Positions 26,335 to 37,545 of a DNA stretch of 64,000 nt are shown in pieces. A program made the translations under genes and the position numbers. A model generated the notes under the pieces. The model was not told the origin of the DNA and made no database searches. It saw only the letters and a program-made list of their open reading frames with translations. The stretch comes from Chenopodium formosanum (lineage: Eukaryota; Streptophyta; Magnoliopsida; Caryophyllales; Amaranthaceae). Each line of letters opens with the position of its first letter. The stretch's first letter is position 1. The stretch is taken from contig CM044874.1 in the NCBI GenBank assembly GCA_024500155.1, positions 72,339,795 to 72,403,794 of the forward strand, read 5' to 3'.

Positions 26335-27100
26335 AATTAATTAATAAAAAGTCATATGACATCTACAAATACATAATATATAGAGAATTCCCTTACATAA
26401 ACTACGATCGTCGATCGAGTAGATGCACTATGGAACATCTATTGCTTACATTGCTAGAATATACAGCGTGTTTCAAGAGACAATTTAACGATCTACTGTA
26501 CTCGTAGGCATAAGGATGATTTTCATTAAATTTATCTAACTATATTTAAGAAATTGATAAATTTAGCAACAAATTAAAAATTAGTCAAAGTTTTCAAAAA
26601 TCGACCGCTAAATAATTTCCGATCAAATTTCAATCGGCAATTCTATACTTACCGACCAAAATTTTAATTTACTAGTCGTTATTTATCGGTCGATTTCAAT
26701 TGGTAAAAGATTTAACAGTTGATTTTGACGTTTTACCGATGGATTTTTTTTCGGTCAATAAATGGTTGTTTTCTTGTTGTGGAAACAGTTTCACAGCAAT
26801 CCATCAAAGAAAAAAAAAAGTAAATAATCCTCCCTCAAAAAAGGGGAGAGAAATCATATCTTTTGAAGGAGAAAAGATCCTTCTAGAAAGAAAACCCTAT
26901 ATGTCTAGAACTCTAGACAGAAAAATTTCTTCTACAAGAGGAAGTGTTATTATTTTTATGGAAGAGTTATTATAGACACAAGAACAAACAAAAGCAAATG
27001 GAAAAACCACACAACTAACAAAGTTTATTTAGGTCATTTCATCGCCCCCTTTAGAATTCAACAATAGAGGCTAGAGTTTTAGTAAGAACAAAAAAAAAGT
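26335..27100 (-). mobile_element. diverged second copy of the 16159-16794 retroposon family
   Basis: Shares with the first copy, in the same order: AAAGTCATATGACATCTACA near 26347 (first copy AAAGTCATACGACATCTACA), a GAAGGAGAAAA block near 26860, ACAAACAAAAG near 26983, and CAACAATAGAGGCTAG near 27060 (first copy CAATGGAGGCTAGG). The middle (about 26500-26790) looks foreign: it carries its own inverted repeat (AATCGACCGCTAAATAA near 26600 against TTATTTATCGGTCGATT near 26680). Borders are approximate; no TSD found. Confidence 0.5.
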
Positions 27101-27279
27101 TCATTGTGTACATGTTTTATGAATAATGGAAATCTTAATAAAAATAAATAAGTCAATATTAATTAGCTATAGTATACCAAGCAACGTATAACTTTGTCAT
27201 GTATTTTCTTAGTATCGAGCTATTGATATAGAAGCGGACACGTATAAATGTGAACTTCCCTCATCCTCATGTTGTGCTA

Positions 27280-27280
<1 letters not shown>

Positions 27281-27318
<38 letters not shown>
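27281..27318. repeat. 38-nt poly(A)
   Basis: Uninterrupted A run preceded by TTGTGCTAC. No flanking duplication seen. Confidence 0.8.
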
Positions 27319-27320
<2 letters not shown>

Positions 27321-27693
27321 TGTTCGATTTGTCTGGTTCAGAAAACAAGCCGATGAAATGCTTAAAAATCACATTCTAGTTAGCAGTTTAAATAGTAATC
27401 AAGCAAAATTTAAATAGTAATCAATCATTAGGTTGAAAGCTCAATTCCTACTAGAGAAATTTAGGGAAGGAGAGTTTCTTACCTTTTACCCACTCTTCCA
27501 AATTGTCTAACTCACTAACCTGGTTAGGCAAAGTTAACTTGTCAAGATTATTGCTTCCGTTAACAAAAATAAGCCAAATTAAGTCTAAACCTAGTTTATG
27601 AGTTACTAGATGGATCCCTTTAAAAAAAAAAAAAGAAAAAAAAAAAGAGGAATTTTGGGTAGATATTTCACCGTGGCAGTTAGTTCATGTTGC

Positions 27694-27711
27694 TAGTAGA
27701 TGTGCATAATT

Positions 27712-27770
<59 letters not shown>

Positions 27771-27793
27771 TGGAACTATAGTAGATGTGCATA
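27694..27793 (-). mobile_element. poly(A)-only retroposition scar with 15-bp duplication
   Basis: TAGTAGATGTGCATA occurs at 27694-27708 and 27779-27793. Between them lie a few bases, 56 Ts (27714-27769) and GTGGAACTA. Read on the - strand this is a short leader (TTCCAC) followed by a 56-nt A tail, bounded by a perfect target duplication. The 61-aa Phe-rich open frame over it is an artefact of the T run. Confidence 0.8.
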
Positions 27794-27840
27794 TGTAATA
27801 TTGTATGATTTAATATGTCGGAATTATGAGCAAGCCTCAT

Positions 27841-27938
27841 TTTATAACCTTGATTTAATGTTTATCAAATAACATTTTCGTAATTAAGTTTTATAACCTT
27901 GATTTAATGTTTATCAAATAACATTTTCGTAAATAAGT
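27841..27938. repeat. 49-bp tandem duplication
   Basis: A unit starting TTTATAACCTTGATTTAATG is repeated twice with period 49 and a single mismatch near the end, so the duplication is recent. Confidence 0.9.
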
Positions 27939-27975
27939 TGCATTGAAAATTGTTTTTTTGATTAAAAATTATATA

Positions 27976-28195
27976 CTTCCTCCGTTAACTATTATTTGCT
28001 ACAAAGGGGGTGTTTGCGAACTCCTAAGCAAAATTTGTTTGTAAGTGTAAAATGGAGAGAGAAACAGTTGGGTGCATGTGATGAGGAGAGAGATAGAGAG
28101 AAATGATAACCTAAAAATAAAAGAAAACATTTGTTGCACATAATAGTTAGCATCCATTTATACTATATGTTGCAAATAATAGTTAACGGGATAAG
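27976..28195. mobile_element. Stowaway-like MITE
   Basis: TA at 27974-27975 and 28196-28197. Left end CTTCCTCCGTTAACTATTAT pairs with the right end, whose reverse complement begins CTTATCCCGTTAACTATTAT. 220 bp, non-coding. Confidence 0.8.
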
Positions 28196-29092
28196 TATTT
28201 TTTTTTACTGTTTGTGGGCCACTATGACAAGTTGGACAGATTTTTGTATATAACACTGTTAATTCATCGTTTGCTATTATTCATCATCTTCTTCCTGCCA
28301 TCTTCTTCTTCTTCATGTTTATCTTCTTCCTCTTGTTCGTAATTTTTCTTCCTACCCACCTTTATCTTCTCCCTCCAATCTCTTCCCACTTTCACCTTCT
28401 CTTTCAAGTCCGTTCAAATCCATTTCCACCGCCTTTGCGGGCAAAATTAAACGAAAACCCTAATAACAAAAGGAGAATTTAATGACATAGTTAACCCTAA
28501 AGGGTAGCTGGGTTTTCCTTCATCCATTAAATTTGACTTCGAACCACCCAAATAATAAAGTGAAAATAATGAGCATGATTAACCCTAAAAGGTAGGTAAG
28601 CTTTTCTCCCTCCATTGATCTGAGGTCCAGGAATATGTTTTATACTCTATCAGATGTCATATAGTGAAAATGTGTACTTTTCAGTATTGAAATTGAAGGT
28701 AGAGAGAGAAAACAACAAAAGATTGAAGTAGGAAAAAATTAAAAAAAAAAAAAAAAATAGAAAATACCAAAAGGTTGAAAGAGGAGAGAGAAACAAACAA
28801 TCAACTAATGTTAGATGTAATTTACATATACACCCCTTGATAAAGAATTCTTGTTCAAATAAATAAATAAATAAAAGATAAAAGGCTTTTAGTTATTTTA
28901 CACTTACAAACAAATAAATAAATAAAGGATAATAGTTGGATCGATCAGCATGAATTGAGTAGAGGCCATACATAGGTGGATTAGCCAAGGGGAATTTCAA
29001 GACAAATTTGGCCAGTCTATGATTATTCATCTATTCCAAAAAGCTTGTTGTAACATATTTAAAGACTTTTGTTTTGAGAGTGAGAGATATCT
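28196..29092. other. intergenic spacer with pyrimidine-rich tract
   Basis: 28265-28450 is strongly CT-rich (many CTTCTTC and TCTTCC steps). The phrase TTAACCCTAAA followed by AGGGTAG or AGGTAGG occurs twice (about 28490 and 28579). No gene seen. Confidence 0.45.
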
Positions 29093-29769
29093 TAAGCACT
29101 ATTTTTTTTTTTGGTGCAGTAGGTCATATTATGCGGTAGGGGTTACTCGAGTTTTTTTGTTAGTTAGGGGTTACTAGAGTTACTCGGTCATGGGTTACTT
29201 GAGTTTTTCAGTCAGCGGTTACTTGAATTTCTCGGCCAGGGGTTACTTGAGTTTTTCAGCCAGGGGTTACTTGAATTACTCGGTTAGGGGTTACTTGAGT
29301 TTTTCAGTCAGAGTTATTTGAGTTTTCAGTCAGGGGTTACTTGAGTTTTTCGATTAGGAGTTACTTGAGTTATTCGGTCAGGGGTTACTTGAGTTATTCG
29401 GTCGGGGATTACTTGAGGGGTTCATATAGGGGTTACTTGAGGGGTTCACTCGGTTAAGGGTTACTCAGTTAGGGGTCACTCGAGTTTCTCAGTCAGGGGT
29501 AATTCGAGTTTCTCGGTCAGGCCGCATTCAAACAATTGTGACTCGAGTAACCCCTGACCGAAAACTCAAGTAACCCCAGAAACTCGAGTAACCCCTGATC
29601 GAGAAACTCAGGTAACCTTGGAAAACTCAAGTAACCCCGGAAACTCGAGTTACCCCTTATCTCAAGAAACCCCAAAAACTCAAGTAACCCATGACCGAGA
29701 AACTCAAGTAATCCCTGTCGCATGGTACAACATGTCGCATATAAAAATTAGACTGTCTTAAGTGCTTAG
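29093..29769. mobile_element. foldback-type element made of inverted 24-bp minisatellite arrays
   Basis: Ends TAAGCACT (29094) and AGTGCTTA (29761-29768) are complementary, each followed by an A/T run and a GCGGTA- or GTCGCAT-type spacer. The left arm (about 29133-29520) holds some 15 units like CAGGGGTTACTTGAGTTTTT; the right arm (about 29537-29725) holds about 8 units in reverse complement. A 68-aa Leu/Glu/Phe-rich frame on the - strand is translation of the repeat, not a gene. Confidence 0.7.
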
Positions 29770-29875
29770 ACTTTTCTTCCCGATTTCAGGGATCTTTCTC
29801 TTTTAATTTTTTTCTTTTTTTAAAAAAAAAATTGTGTTGCTCAACTTATTTTTATGAAAAAAAAGGTTCAAATAA

Positions 29876-30042
29876 GGGTCTGTTCTGATTGACTGAAATG
29901 AGCTGAGCTGGACTGAATTGAACTGAACTTATTGGAGCTGAACTGAACTAAATACTTTATAAGAGAAGCAAATAAAAAACTGAACTGAACTTATTAGAAC
30001 TGAATTGAACTGAACTGAAAATAATATGAAGAGAACAGGCCA
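29876..30042 (+). mobile_element. CTGAA-repeat Tourist-like MITE, copy 4
   Basis: TAA flanks at 29873-29875 and 30043-30045. Left terminus GGGTCTGTTCTGATTGACTG; right ...GAAGAGAACAGGCC. Body CTGAACTTATT and CTGAACTGAA repeats. Confidence 0.75.
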
Positions 30043-30341
30043 TAAGTTAAGTGTTCAAGACTAATGAATTTATTTCAAAGACACTAAGCTCAAAACCAAT
30101 ATAATAAACATTACCCAATTAAGTTAATGATTTGTTCTTATCCAAAAAAAAAAAAAAAATAATAATACGTTATTAACTTTATACTACTCTTTTAAATTTG
30201 TACGAAAGTGTAATCAGTACTAATTAAAAAAAATTTAAAAAATAATAATAAATTTACTGTGTAGCCTGGAAAATATACAAGGTTTTACTTTGAATGTCAA
30301 TAAATAGTATTTGAGGTATAAAATCATTAACTATATAATTA

Positions 30342-30342
<1 letters not shown>

Positions 30343-30377
<35 letters not shown>
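30343..30377. repeat. 35-nt poly(A)
   Basis: Uninterrupted A run between two MITE copies. No flanking duplication seen. Confidence 0.8.
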
Positions 30378-30378
<1 letters not shown>

Positions 30379-30466
30379 AATAATAACTAATGAAACTAAA
30401 TAAATGATCTCAAATTGTTTTTTTGTAAAATTAAAATGTGTTATAATTGAATATGAAGCAGAATTA

Positions 30467-30924
30467 GGGCCTGTTCCGATTGACTGAACTCAGCTGAACT
30501 GAACTGAACTGAGCTGAACTGAACTGAACTGAACTTTTTAATGAGTGATTTTTAACTACGGATTAGTGATCTTTGATTATTTATTGATTATTTATTACTA
30601 TACATATGTGTATATACAAATGTACATATTAAAATATTTACGAAAATATATACTATATAATTATAATTATAAAATGTATGGAAAATATATTATAAAATGT
30701 ATGGAAAATATATTAAAAACTTGAAACCTCTAAACATTTTAAACACATATACTATTTAATTTAAAAATAAAATAGTATTAGGACAAAAGAACACAAAACA
30801 CTTACATGTATCTAACCCATTTAAACAAATTTTAAGTTGTGTAGTACTCTAATTTTCTCAACAAGATTAACATTAGAAATATGTATCAAAAAAATAGAAC
30901 CATTTGAACAATGAATTGTATCAA

Positions 30925-30976
<52 letters not shown>

Positions 30977-31043
30977 GATTATTATTATTATTATTATTTA
31001 TTGATTATTATTAGTAGTAGTATTATTATTATTGTTATTATTA

Positions 31044-31078
<35 letters not shown>

Positions 31079-31117
31079 TATTGATTATTATTATTAGTAT
31101 TATTATTTCAATTACTA

Positions 31118-31164
<47 letters not shown>

Positions 31165-31199
31165 GTTAATATCATTATTATTATTTTTTTTTTTGAAAA

Positions 31200-31263
<64 letters not shown>

Positions 31264-31453
31264 GTTTTTGTTTTTGTTGTTGTTGTCGTTGTAATAAGAG
31301 CTTAAAAGAATGAAATTTGGCTTTATATCATTAGCAATATCATTAGACATAAATTAAGAGCTGAGATGAACTGAACTGAACTGAACTGAACTGAATTGAG
31401 CTGAACTGAACTGAACTGAACTGAATTGAATTTCAACGGAACAGAACAGGCCC
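30467..31453 (+). mobile_element. CTGAA-repeat Tourist-like MITE, copy 5 (987 bp, expanded)
   Basis: TTA at 30464-30466 and 31454-31456 is an exact duplication; termini GGGCCTGTTCCGATTGACTG and ...CGGAACAGAACAGGCCC are complementary and each is followed inward by CTGAACTGAA repeats. The centre (30541-31350) differs from the short copies: AT-rich sequence and long (ATT)n arrays (about 30927-31080 and 31109-31264). Six times longer than its relatives; either a parental form or a copy that gained sequence. Confidence 0.75.
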
Positions 31454-31673
31454 TTAAAAGATAGTATAGTAGGTAAGAACATTAATTCATTTGTGTTCAA
31501 ACCTTGTGATAAACATTTTTATTGTCGTTGAAACATGTTTATAGTAAAATGGATGACGTGGCATATTACAGTGATGTGACATACATCTAATACATGCAAA
31601 TTGAAGGGTATCACGTGGCACATATCATATATTATGAACGCCTTGTATTATTAGGAACGTGTTTTAATATATA
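31454..31673. other. short spacer between MITEs
   Basis: Nothing coding. Contains CACGTGGCAC near 31612. Confidence 0.4.
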
Positions 31674-31929
31674 CTTCCTCCGTTCTATTAATATTGCAAC
31701 AATGGACTTTTTGCACTATTCATCACTCTTGTTTGACCATATAATATGAGTTATACGTTAAGCAAAATATAGTCAAGTGAGATCTTGTTGGATTCGCCTC
31801 ATAAAATACTTTCACAATATCAACTTTTTATAATTTTTACTCTTACACAATTATAGATATTTAGCATATAAAATGTGTTTTGGGATGCGTAATTTCCTCC
31901 TTGTTGCAATATTAACAGAACGGAGGAAG
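31674..31929. mobile_element. Stowaway-like MITE
   Basis: TA at 31672-31673 and 31930-31931. Left end CTTCCTCCGTTCTATTAATA matches the reverse complement of the right end (CTTCCTCCGTTCTGTTAATA) almost exactly, with TTGCAACAA continuing on both sides. 256 bp. Confidence 0.9.
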
Positions 31930-34377
31930 TAAGTATATACGTAGTAGATTTTTATTTTAATTATGAAATTACATAGCACACGCTAATAAGATTAGATTAT
32001 TAGTTTTAGTCCCAAATCTATTAAAGTTTCTTAGTTCTTTTTTGCTTGTCTTGGTCATTTAATTTGTGTTTTTGCATATACAGCTTATAATGTACGAGTA
32101 TACATATCTATGTATCAATATCTTCAACCACGCATAATAAACAATTTTAAAGTCGATATTTTAATACTCTTTATATTTAGGCTTCCCTTTTTTTAAACTG
32201 AACATTTAAAATGAGACAAGTAAAAAAGAACAGAAAAAAGTAAGACTTTACGCACCTCAATATTAGATGGTTGTGAACTTGTGAATGCTCATGTATAAAG
32301 GTGTAGCTAATTTCTGGCTAGAAGGTTCCATCAAACTTCGAGGTCTCTGAATATAAAATTACATGTTTTTTTTCTTTTTTTTTTTTTTTTTTTTTTTGAC
32401 AACAGCACATGTTTAATTTTGTGGTACATAATTTTTCTTCAAAAAGAATAATAAGAACTAAGAAGAAGAAGAATAAGAGGGGATGAACCATACTACCAAA
32501 TAAATTGAACGATGACGAAGAACGGATATACTTGAAATGGACAAATTCTGATCGATAAGATTTTATTCTTCTGGAAACTTTTATTTTAAGTATATATATA
32601 CTTTATAAAAACTGTTTTTCAATTAAGTAAATGTTTTCGATCACCCTTAATATTTCTACTTGTCATTTAAATTTGGAAATTTTCATGTATTATCTTTCAC
32701 GATTTGTCGTAATATGTGTCTTAGCTCAAATCGTTAAACACAATCCTTAACTTATATATTTGAACGTGGCCTATTATATAGAAACAGAATAATTATCTCA
32801 AACATGTGTAATATGATCCATAACACATTGTGTTTGGTGCAAAACTACAAGGGTTTTGTTTATTAACGTGGCCATCAATTTAAGCTTTTATATGTGGCTG
32901 AAATCGTACTTGGTAGATATTACTTAATTACTACATTTTTTTTTCTGAAAGATATATTACTACAACTAAGCAAATGCGTAGTTGTAGTCAATCAAGTACC
33001 TTTAATTTTATGAGATTTATTAATTAATTAATTAGTATAAAAAGTGGCATAAAAATCTATAATTAGGTGGTGTCACGCGTTAAAGAAAAAGTTTGATGAA
33101 GAAATTAAATATGCAAAATTATCATAATTAAAAATATAACTGGTTGCAATATAGCTAGAAAAGGCCTTTTTTAGCTTTGCCAACCTTCGTTCTACAATAA
33201 AGTTGATTTATAGGTATCTTGTGAATGAGATTAGCGGTGCCGCGATAATATTAATAATAATATTACATGAGATGATCATGATTTTAATGATTATTAAGAT
33301 GATCATAGTTTTAAGTAGTATTTCCACAATAGCAATGCAAGTAGGAGTGATTCGAAGAATAATCTTGAGTGGCTAAATCACCTTTATGCATGTAGTATCT
33401 TTAATTATCTTAATTCAATAATCACGTGAGACAATTTCACAATAACTTATTACTAATTAGTATTACACTAATTTTTAAAATTCAATTTCGGAATAAAGTT
33501 ACCCTGAATTACTAAAAATTATGATTCAGTAGAACTAAGATATATCCTCGATCTTACAATAAATTATTATCGGTTTAGCTCGATGTGTAAATTAAAAGTT
33601 TCCTTTTTGTGCAAAGCAGATGAAGAGGTAGAAAGGTGGATAGCGAAATAAAGAACATTTTTATAAGCTTTAAGGGTATGTATTATGTACACATTGCAGC
33701 ATGTAATAGGGGTTATAACTTTATGATTTATAATTTTAGTTTGGTGCTTTTAAGGTGGATTTTTGCTAGATTGATAGAGCATTTGTACTTAATCATCTAT
33801 TTTAAGCTTAAATATTTGTAAAGGTAGTATTTGAATTAGCTGTGTTCATATCTTACTTTGTACTTTCTTAAATACACACCAAAATTAGGAGAGATTTCTA
33901 CGTTATTGGGATGATTCAATCCAACCAAAAGTAATATATGATCACAATATAATAGTTGCTTACATTAACTTTTAGGATTTATTTAGGGGATATAATAAAA
34001 TATTGATAAGTTTGAGCATCATATAAGCAATTTTCTCTAGATTATGAGTTACTTCAATTCTAGTAAAAATCAATTTAATCATTGTATCACCAAGAACTAG
34101 CATTAATAACTAAATCAATTTGATTAGGGAAATTAACTTTCAATGTTTCAAAAAAAATATATTTAAAATTTAGAAGAAGTTATACTAGTAAAAACAAATG
34201 TTGAATACAAGAGAAAATCCAGGAAGATTAGCAAAATTTAGTTAAAAGCATTTTGAATCACTGACAAGGTCGACAACTTACCATACCTCTAGTCGCATAA
34301 TCATTCTAGTAATCATTAGTAATATATGCTGGTAATAAGTGATTTCGTGTTAGGGTATGTATATGTTTAATATATAA
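31930..34377. other. AT-rich intergenic spacer
   Basis: No gene recognised. Holds a possible poly(A)-only scar at 32361-32414 and short ATTA runs near 33020. Confidence 0.45.
32361..32414 (-). mobile_element. probable poly(A)-only retroposition scar
   Basis: ACATGTTT at 32361-32368 and 32407-32414 flanks a T-rich run followed by GACAACAGC. On the - strand this reads GCTGTTGTC then a broken A tail. The 8-bp duplication is short, so chance is possible. Confidence 0.45.
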
Positions 34378-34514
34378 AGACCTGTTCATATTTACTAAAC
34401 TGAGCTGAACTAAACTGATTGGAGCTGAACTGAATAGACCTAAAATGAATATTTTATGAGAGAAGAAAATTATGAGCTGAACTGAACTAAAGTTAAGCTG
34501 AAGTGAACAGGCCC
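34378..34514 (+). mobile_element. CTGAA-repeat Tourist-like MITE, copy 6
   Basis: Degenerate left terminus AGACCTGTTCATATTTACTA after TAA; right terminus ...GAACAGGCCC. Retains ATTTTATGAGAGAAGAAAAT and CTGAACTGAACTAA. Confidence 0.65.
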
Positions 34515-36700
34515 AAGTGTGTTAAACACATCTATCTTTAGTTATATAAAGGGTGCGTCTCTTTACTAGATTTTCCTCTTATTTTTAACATGTACATAAC
34601 TTCGTTATACATGTAATAAATCGTTTGAATAAATCATTATAAGATTTATAGTATAAATCTTAGGAGTATAATCTAGATAGAATACGAGATCAAGTCATGT
34701 TTACGTTACATCATTGCATGAATATGTTTGTCTCTGCATTAAAAATCCATTTTTCAATACAATCTAATTAAAGCTCATTCCAAAACAATTTTTGTTACAA
34801 TTTTGTACCAAATTGTTGAACAGTAGAAGTCAAACTAGGCAATATATCTTAGTTGATTGAAGAAACAATTATACTCAAACATGAATATTCACAAAATCAC
34901 AAGTTTGCTTTTCCTAAATATTCTCAGGTATGCATGAAATTTTACTAGAAGAAAGAACAATACTCAATTTGCGTAGCTTTTTGAAGTATTAAATTATACG
35001 AAGTATGTAAGTTGCTTTCCCCTTCTAGCTAGCCTTCTAGGAAACATACAATTTATTCCCAAACAAAGAAAAGTGAACAAAAAAAGAGTATGGAAGATAA
35101 GCAAAGAATATCACTCTTCTCATCTCAAAATAATTGAGTCAACATACTATATATATTTCATTGTTTAAATGTTTATTTACAGCTCCATTTTATGCTATGC
35201 ACGTATATTTTCTTTTCGAAATGCTAACTTAGGGAATTCGCTAAAAAAATAATACGCGTATAATTTTATATGTATTTAGCTTATTTAATTTAGAAAGTGA
35301 CTTATTATTCAGGATGATCGAGATAAAGTTAAAAAAAGTTTATAAGAAACCGCTCGAGTTCAGCAATAGAGACTGGGCCGCCGTAACTTTGGGAACCCAC
35401 GTATTCACAAGCTGGAAGTGAAGCATTGCAAGGCTGGTGGAAGTGGAAGATGTAAGGGGATGACAAACGAATTCACATATCCCTACAAGATCATGCATGG
35501 GATATAACCCAATTATATATATAAATATATACTTTGTATAATCAGTAGGATTTGGAAGCTTATTATTTGTTCTTATACATATTGTACTTGTTATAATATT
35601 GGCTTTAAGCTAGTGGCCATTGTAAAAGTTTTAAGAACTCATTCCCAAAATCTATTTAAAATATATAAATTTTTCATGAAAACCTAAAAATGCCAAACCC
35701 TAGCTTAGCTAAACTTCTCAATCTTTTCTTATCAAAAGGAGAGAAACTCTAAGTTTACCAACGTTTCTTGCACATGCACCCCTCTTTTTCCCATGAATCT
35801 TTTTATTGACTTTGGTGGGGTATATTTTGTAGCACTCCCATAATAATAATCCATATGTATTCCAATTTTGATATAATAATACTATTTTAATGTGTTTCTT
35901 TTATGAAAGATTAATTAATTAGAAAATTTACTTAGGTTGTATTTGATTCTTAATTAAAGCCTATATCGCTATGCATAATCACGGGTTCACACCATAAAAG
36001 GCAATTCGCGATTAATAACTACAATAATTAATTTCCTTAATTTAACCGCCTTTCATAGATTAACGATCATGAGAGGCGTGGTTATTTGATTGATCATGTT
36101 TGATGGATTCATGATCTTACGGTTTGATTAAACTATATGATGATTAAGAAATCCCGTTCAAATCCGTGTTATAATGGTTAATTATTTATGCATGCTATTT
36201 GTATTTGGTTCTAAGTCATACTAGTGTGGTTTTGGTTCACTTGAATATGTTCCATTATTTTTGAACTTTTAGGGGTAAAAGTTTTATACAAAATATTGGT
36301 AATCATGGTAGTAATAAAATAAATTAGGATTGTGGCTAGTGTCCAATGGACGGTAAATTAGTGCCAAATAATTTATGTTATTAAACAGGAGTTTGTAATA
36401 ATCATCACTTTGACTAGGAATTAGCTCATGCTAGTCATGCATGCTTGAATCAAATTGCAATTAATCAAGGTGCAACAAGAAGTTAAAAAGCAAGGAGTTC
36501 TCAAATCTTCGTTTTTATTATATATATAAGTTTTTCTAAAAAAACTTAAAATGTTCACAAAAGATTTGAATCTAATATTTCGGATGATAATATAATTTAA
36601 GCTAATAATGTATAAGGACTATACGTAACAATTTTGTTTGGATATTGAGGGCAAGTTAGGTGAAGTACTAAATAAAATCGAAAATATTTAGCAATACTAT
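34515..36700. other. AT-rich intergenic spacer
   Basis: No complete gene. A GC-richer island at 35329-35476 is discussed as a finding. The rest is AT-rich with no bounded repeat seen. Confidence 0.45.
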
Positions 36701-36903
36701 GGGTCTGTTCTCATACGTTGAAATTCAGTCCGGTTCAGTTCAGTTCAGCTCAGCTCCTAATTTCCTTCTCTTATAAAATATTCATTTCAGTTCGTTCAGT
36801 TCAGCTCCTAATTTCCTTTTCTTATAAAATATTCATTTCAGTTTAGTTCAGTTTAGCTCAGCTCAGTTCAATTCAGCCGAGTTCAGTCCATGAGAACAGG
36901 CCC
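36701..36903 (-). mobile_element. CTGAA-repeat Tourist-like MITE, copy 7
   Basis: Left terminus GGGTCTGTTCTCATACGTTG, right terminus ...GTCCATGAGAACAGGCCC. The body is TTCAGTTCAG with the block CTCCTAATTTCCTTCTCTTA present twice, a partial internal duplication. Confidence 0.75.
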
Positions 36904-37244
36904 TAGTTGTACTTCTGAATTTGACCTAATGTGGGAAACTTCTATGATACTAAAGATTGATATCTTCTAGCTACGTATTCATATCTTGTTTACGTATTTG
37001 ATATCAAGCTTTGCACTTCCTACTATTTAAGAAAATCATTATGCTCCTTGTTAATTGAAGTATCTAGAAAAGTTGTAATGTTTTTCAATCGAGTTTAATT
37101 TTTTGTCACAAGCACTCTTACTTGAATCCATACTTTTTTTGAAGATGGAAAATCCGTAATTACCTGGCTCGATTCATTATTAATTAGATTTTTTTTCTTC
37201 ACATTAACCTATTGCCCAACATACAGTTTAATTTCTATTTCTTA

Positions 37245-37378
37245 GGGTCTGTTCTCTTCAGCTTAATTTTAGTTCAGGCAGCTCCAACTAATTTAGTTTA
37301 GTTCAATTTTTAATTTTCTTCTCTCATAAACAATTCATTTCAGTTCAATTCTGATTCAATTCAGTTCAGAACAGGTCC
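37245..37378 (-). mobile_element. CTGAA-repeat Tourist-like MITE, copy 8
   Basis: TTA at 37242-37244 and 37379-37381. Left GGGTCTGTTCTCTTCAGCTT, right ...TTCAGAACAGGTCC. Directly abuts copy 9. Confidence 0.75.
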
Positions 37379-37381
37379 TTA

Positions 37382-37542
37382 GGGCTTGTTCTCATTGACT
37401 GAACTGAAGTGAACTTATTATAGCTGAACTGAATTGAATATTTTATAAGAGAAGGAAATTAGGAGCTAAATTGAACTGAACTGAACTTATTAGAGTTGTA
37501 TTGAGCTGAACTGAACTGGAAATAATCGTATGAGACAGACCC
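37382..37542 (+). mobile_element. CTGAA-repeat Tourist-like MITE, copy 9
   Basis: Begins GGGCTTGTTCTCATTGACTG immediately after the TTA that ends copy 8 and is closed by TTA at 37543-37545. Opposite orientation to copy 8. Confidence 0.8.
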
Positions 37543-37545
37543 TTA

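Noticed and set aside
29517..29723. 68-codon repeat protein on the - strand
   Set aside because: Translation of the inverted minisatellite arm of the foldback element.
31081..31350. Poly-Ile and poly-Asn open frames
   Set aside because: Direct translation of the (ATT)n microsatellite inside MITE copy 5.
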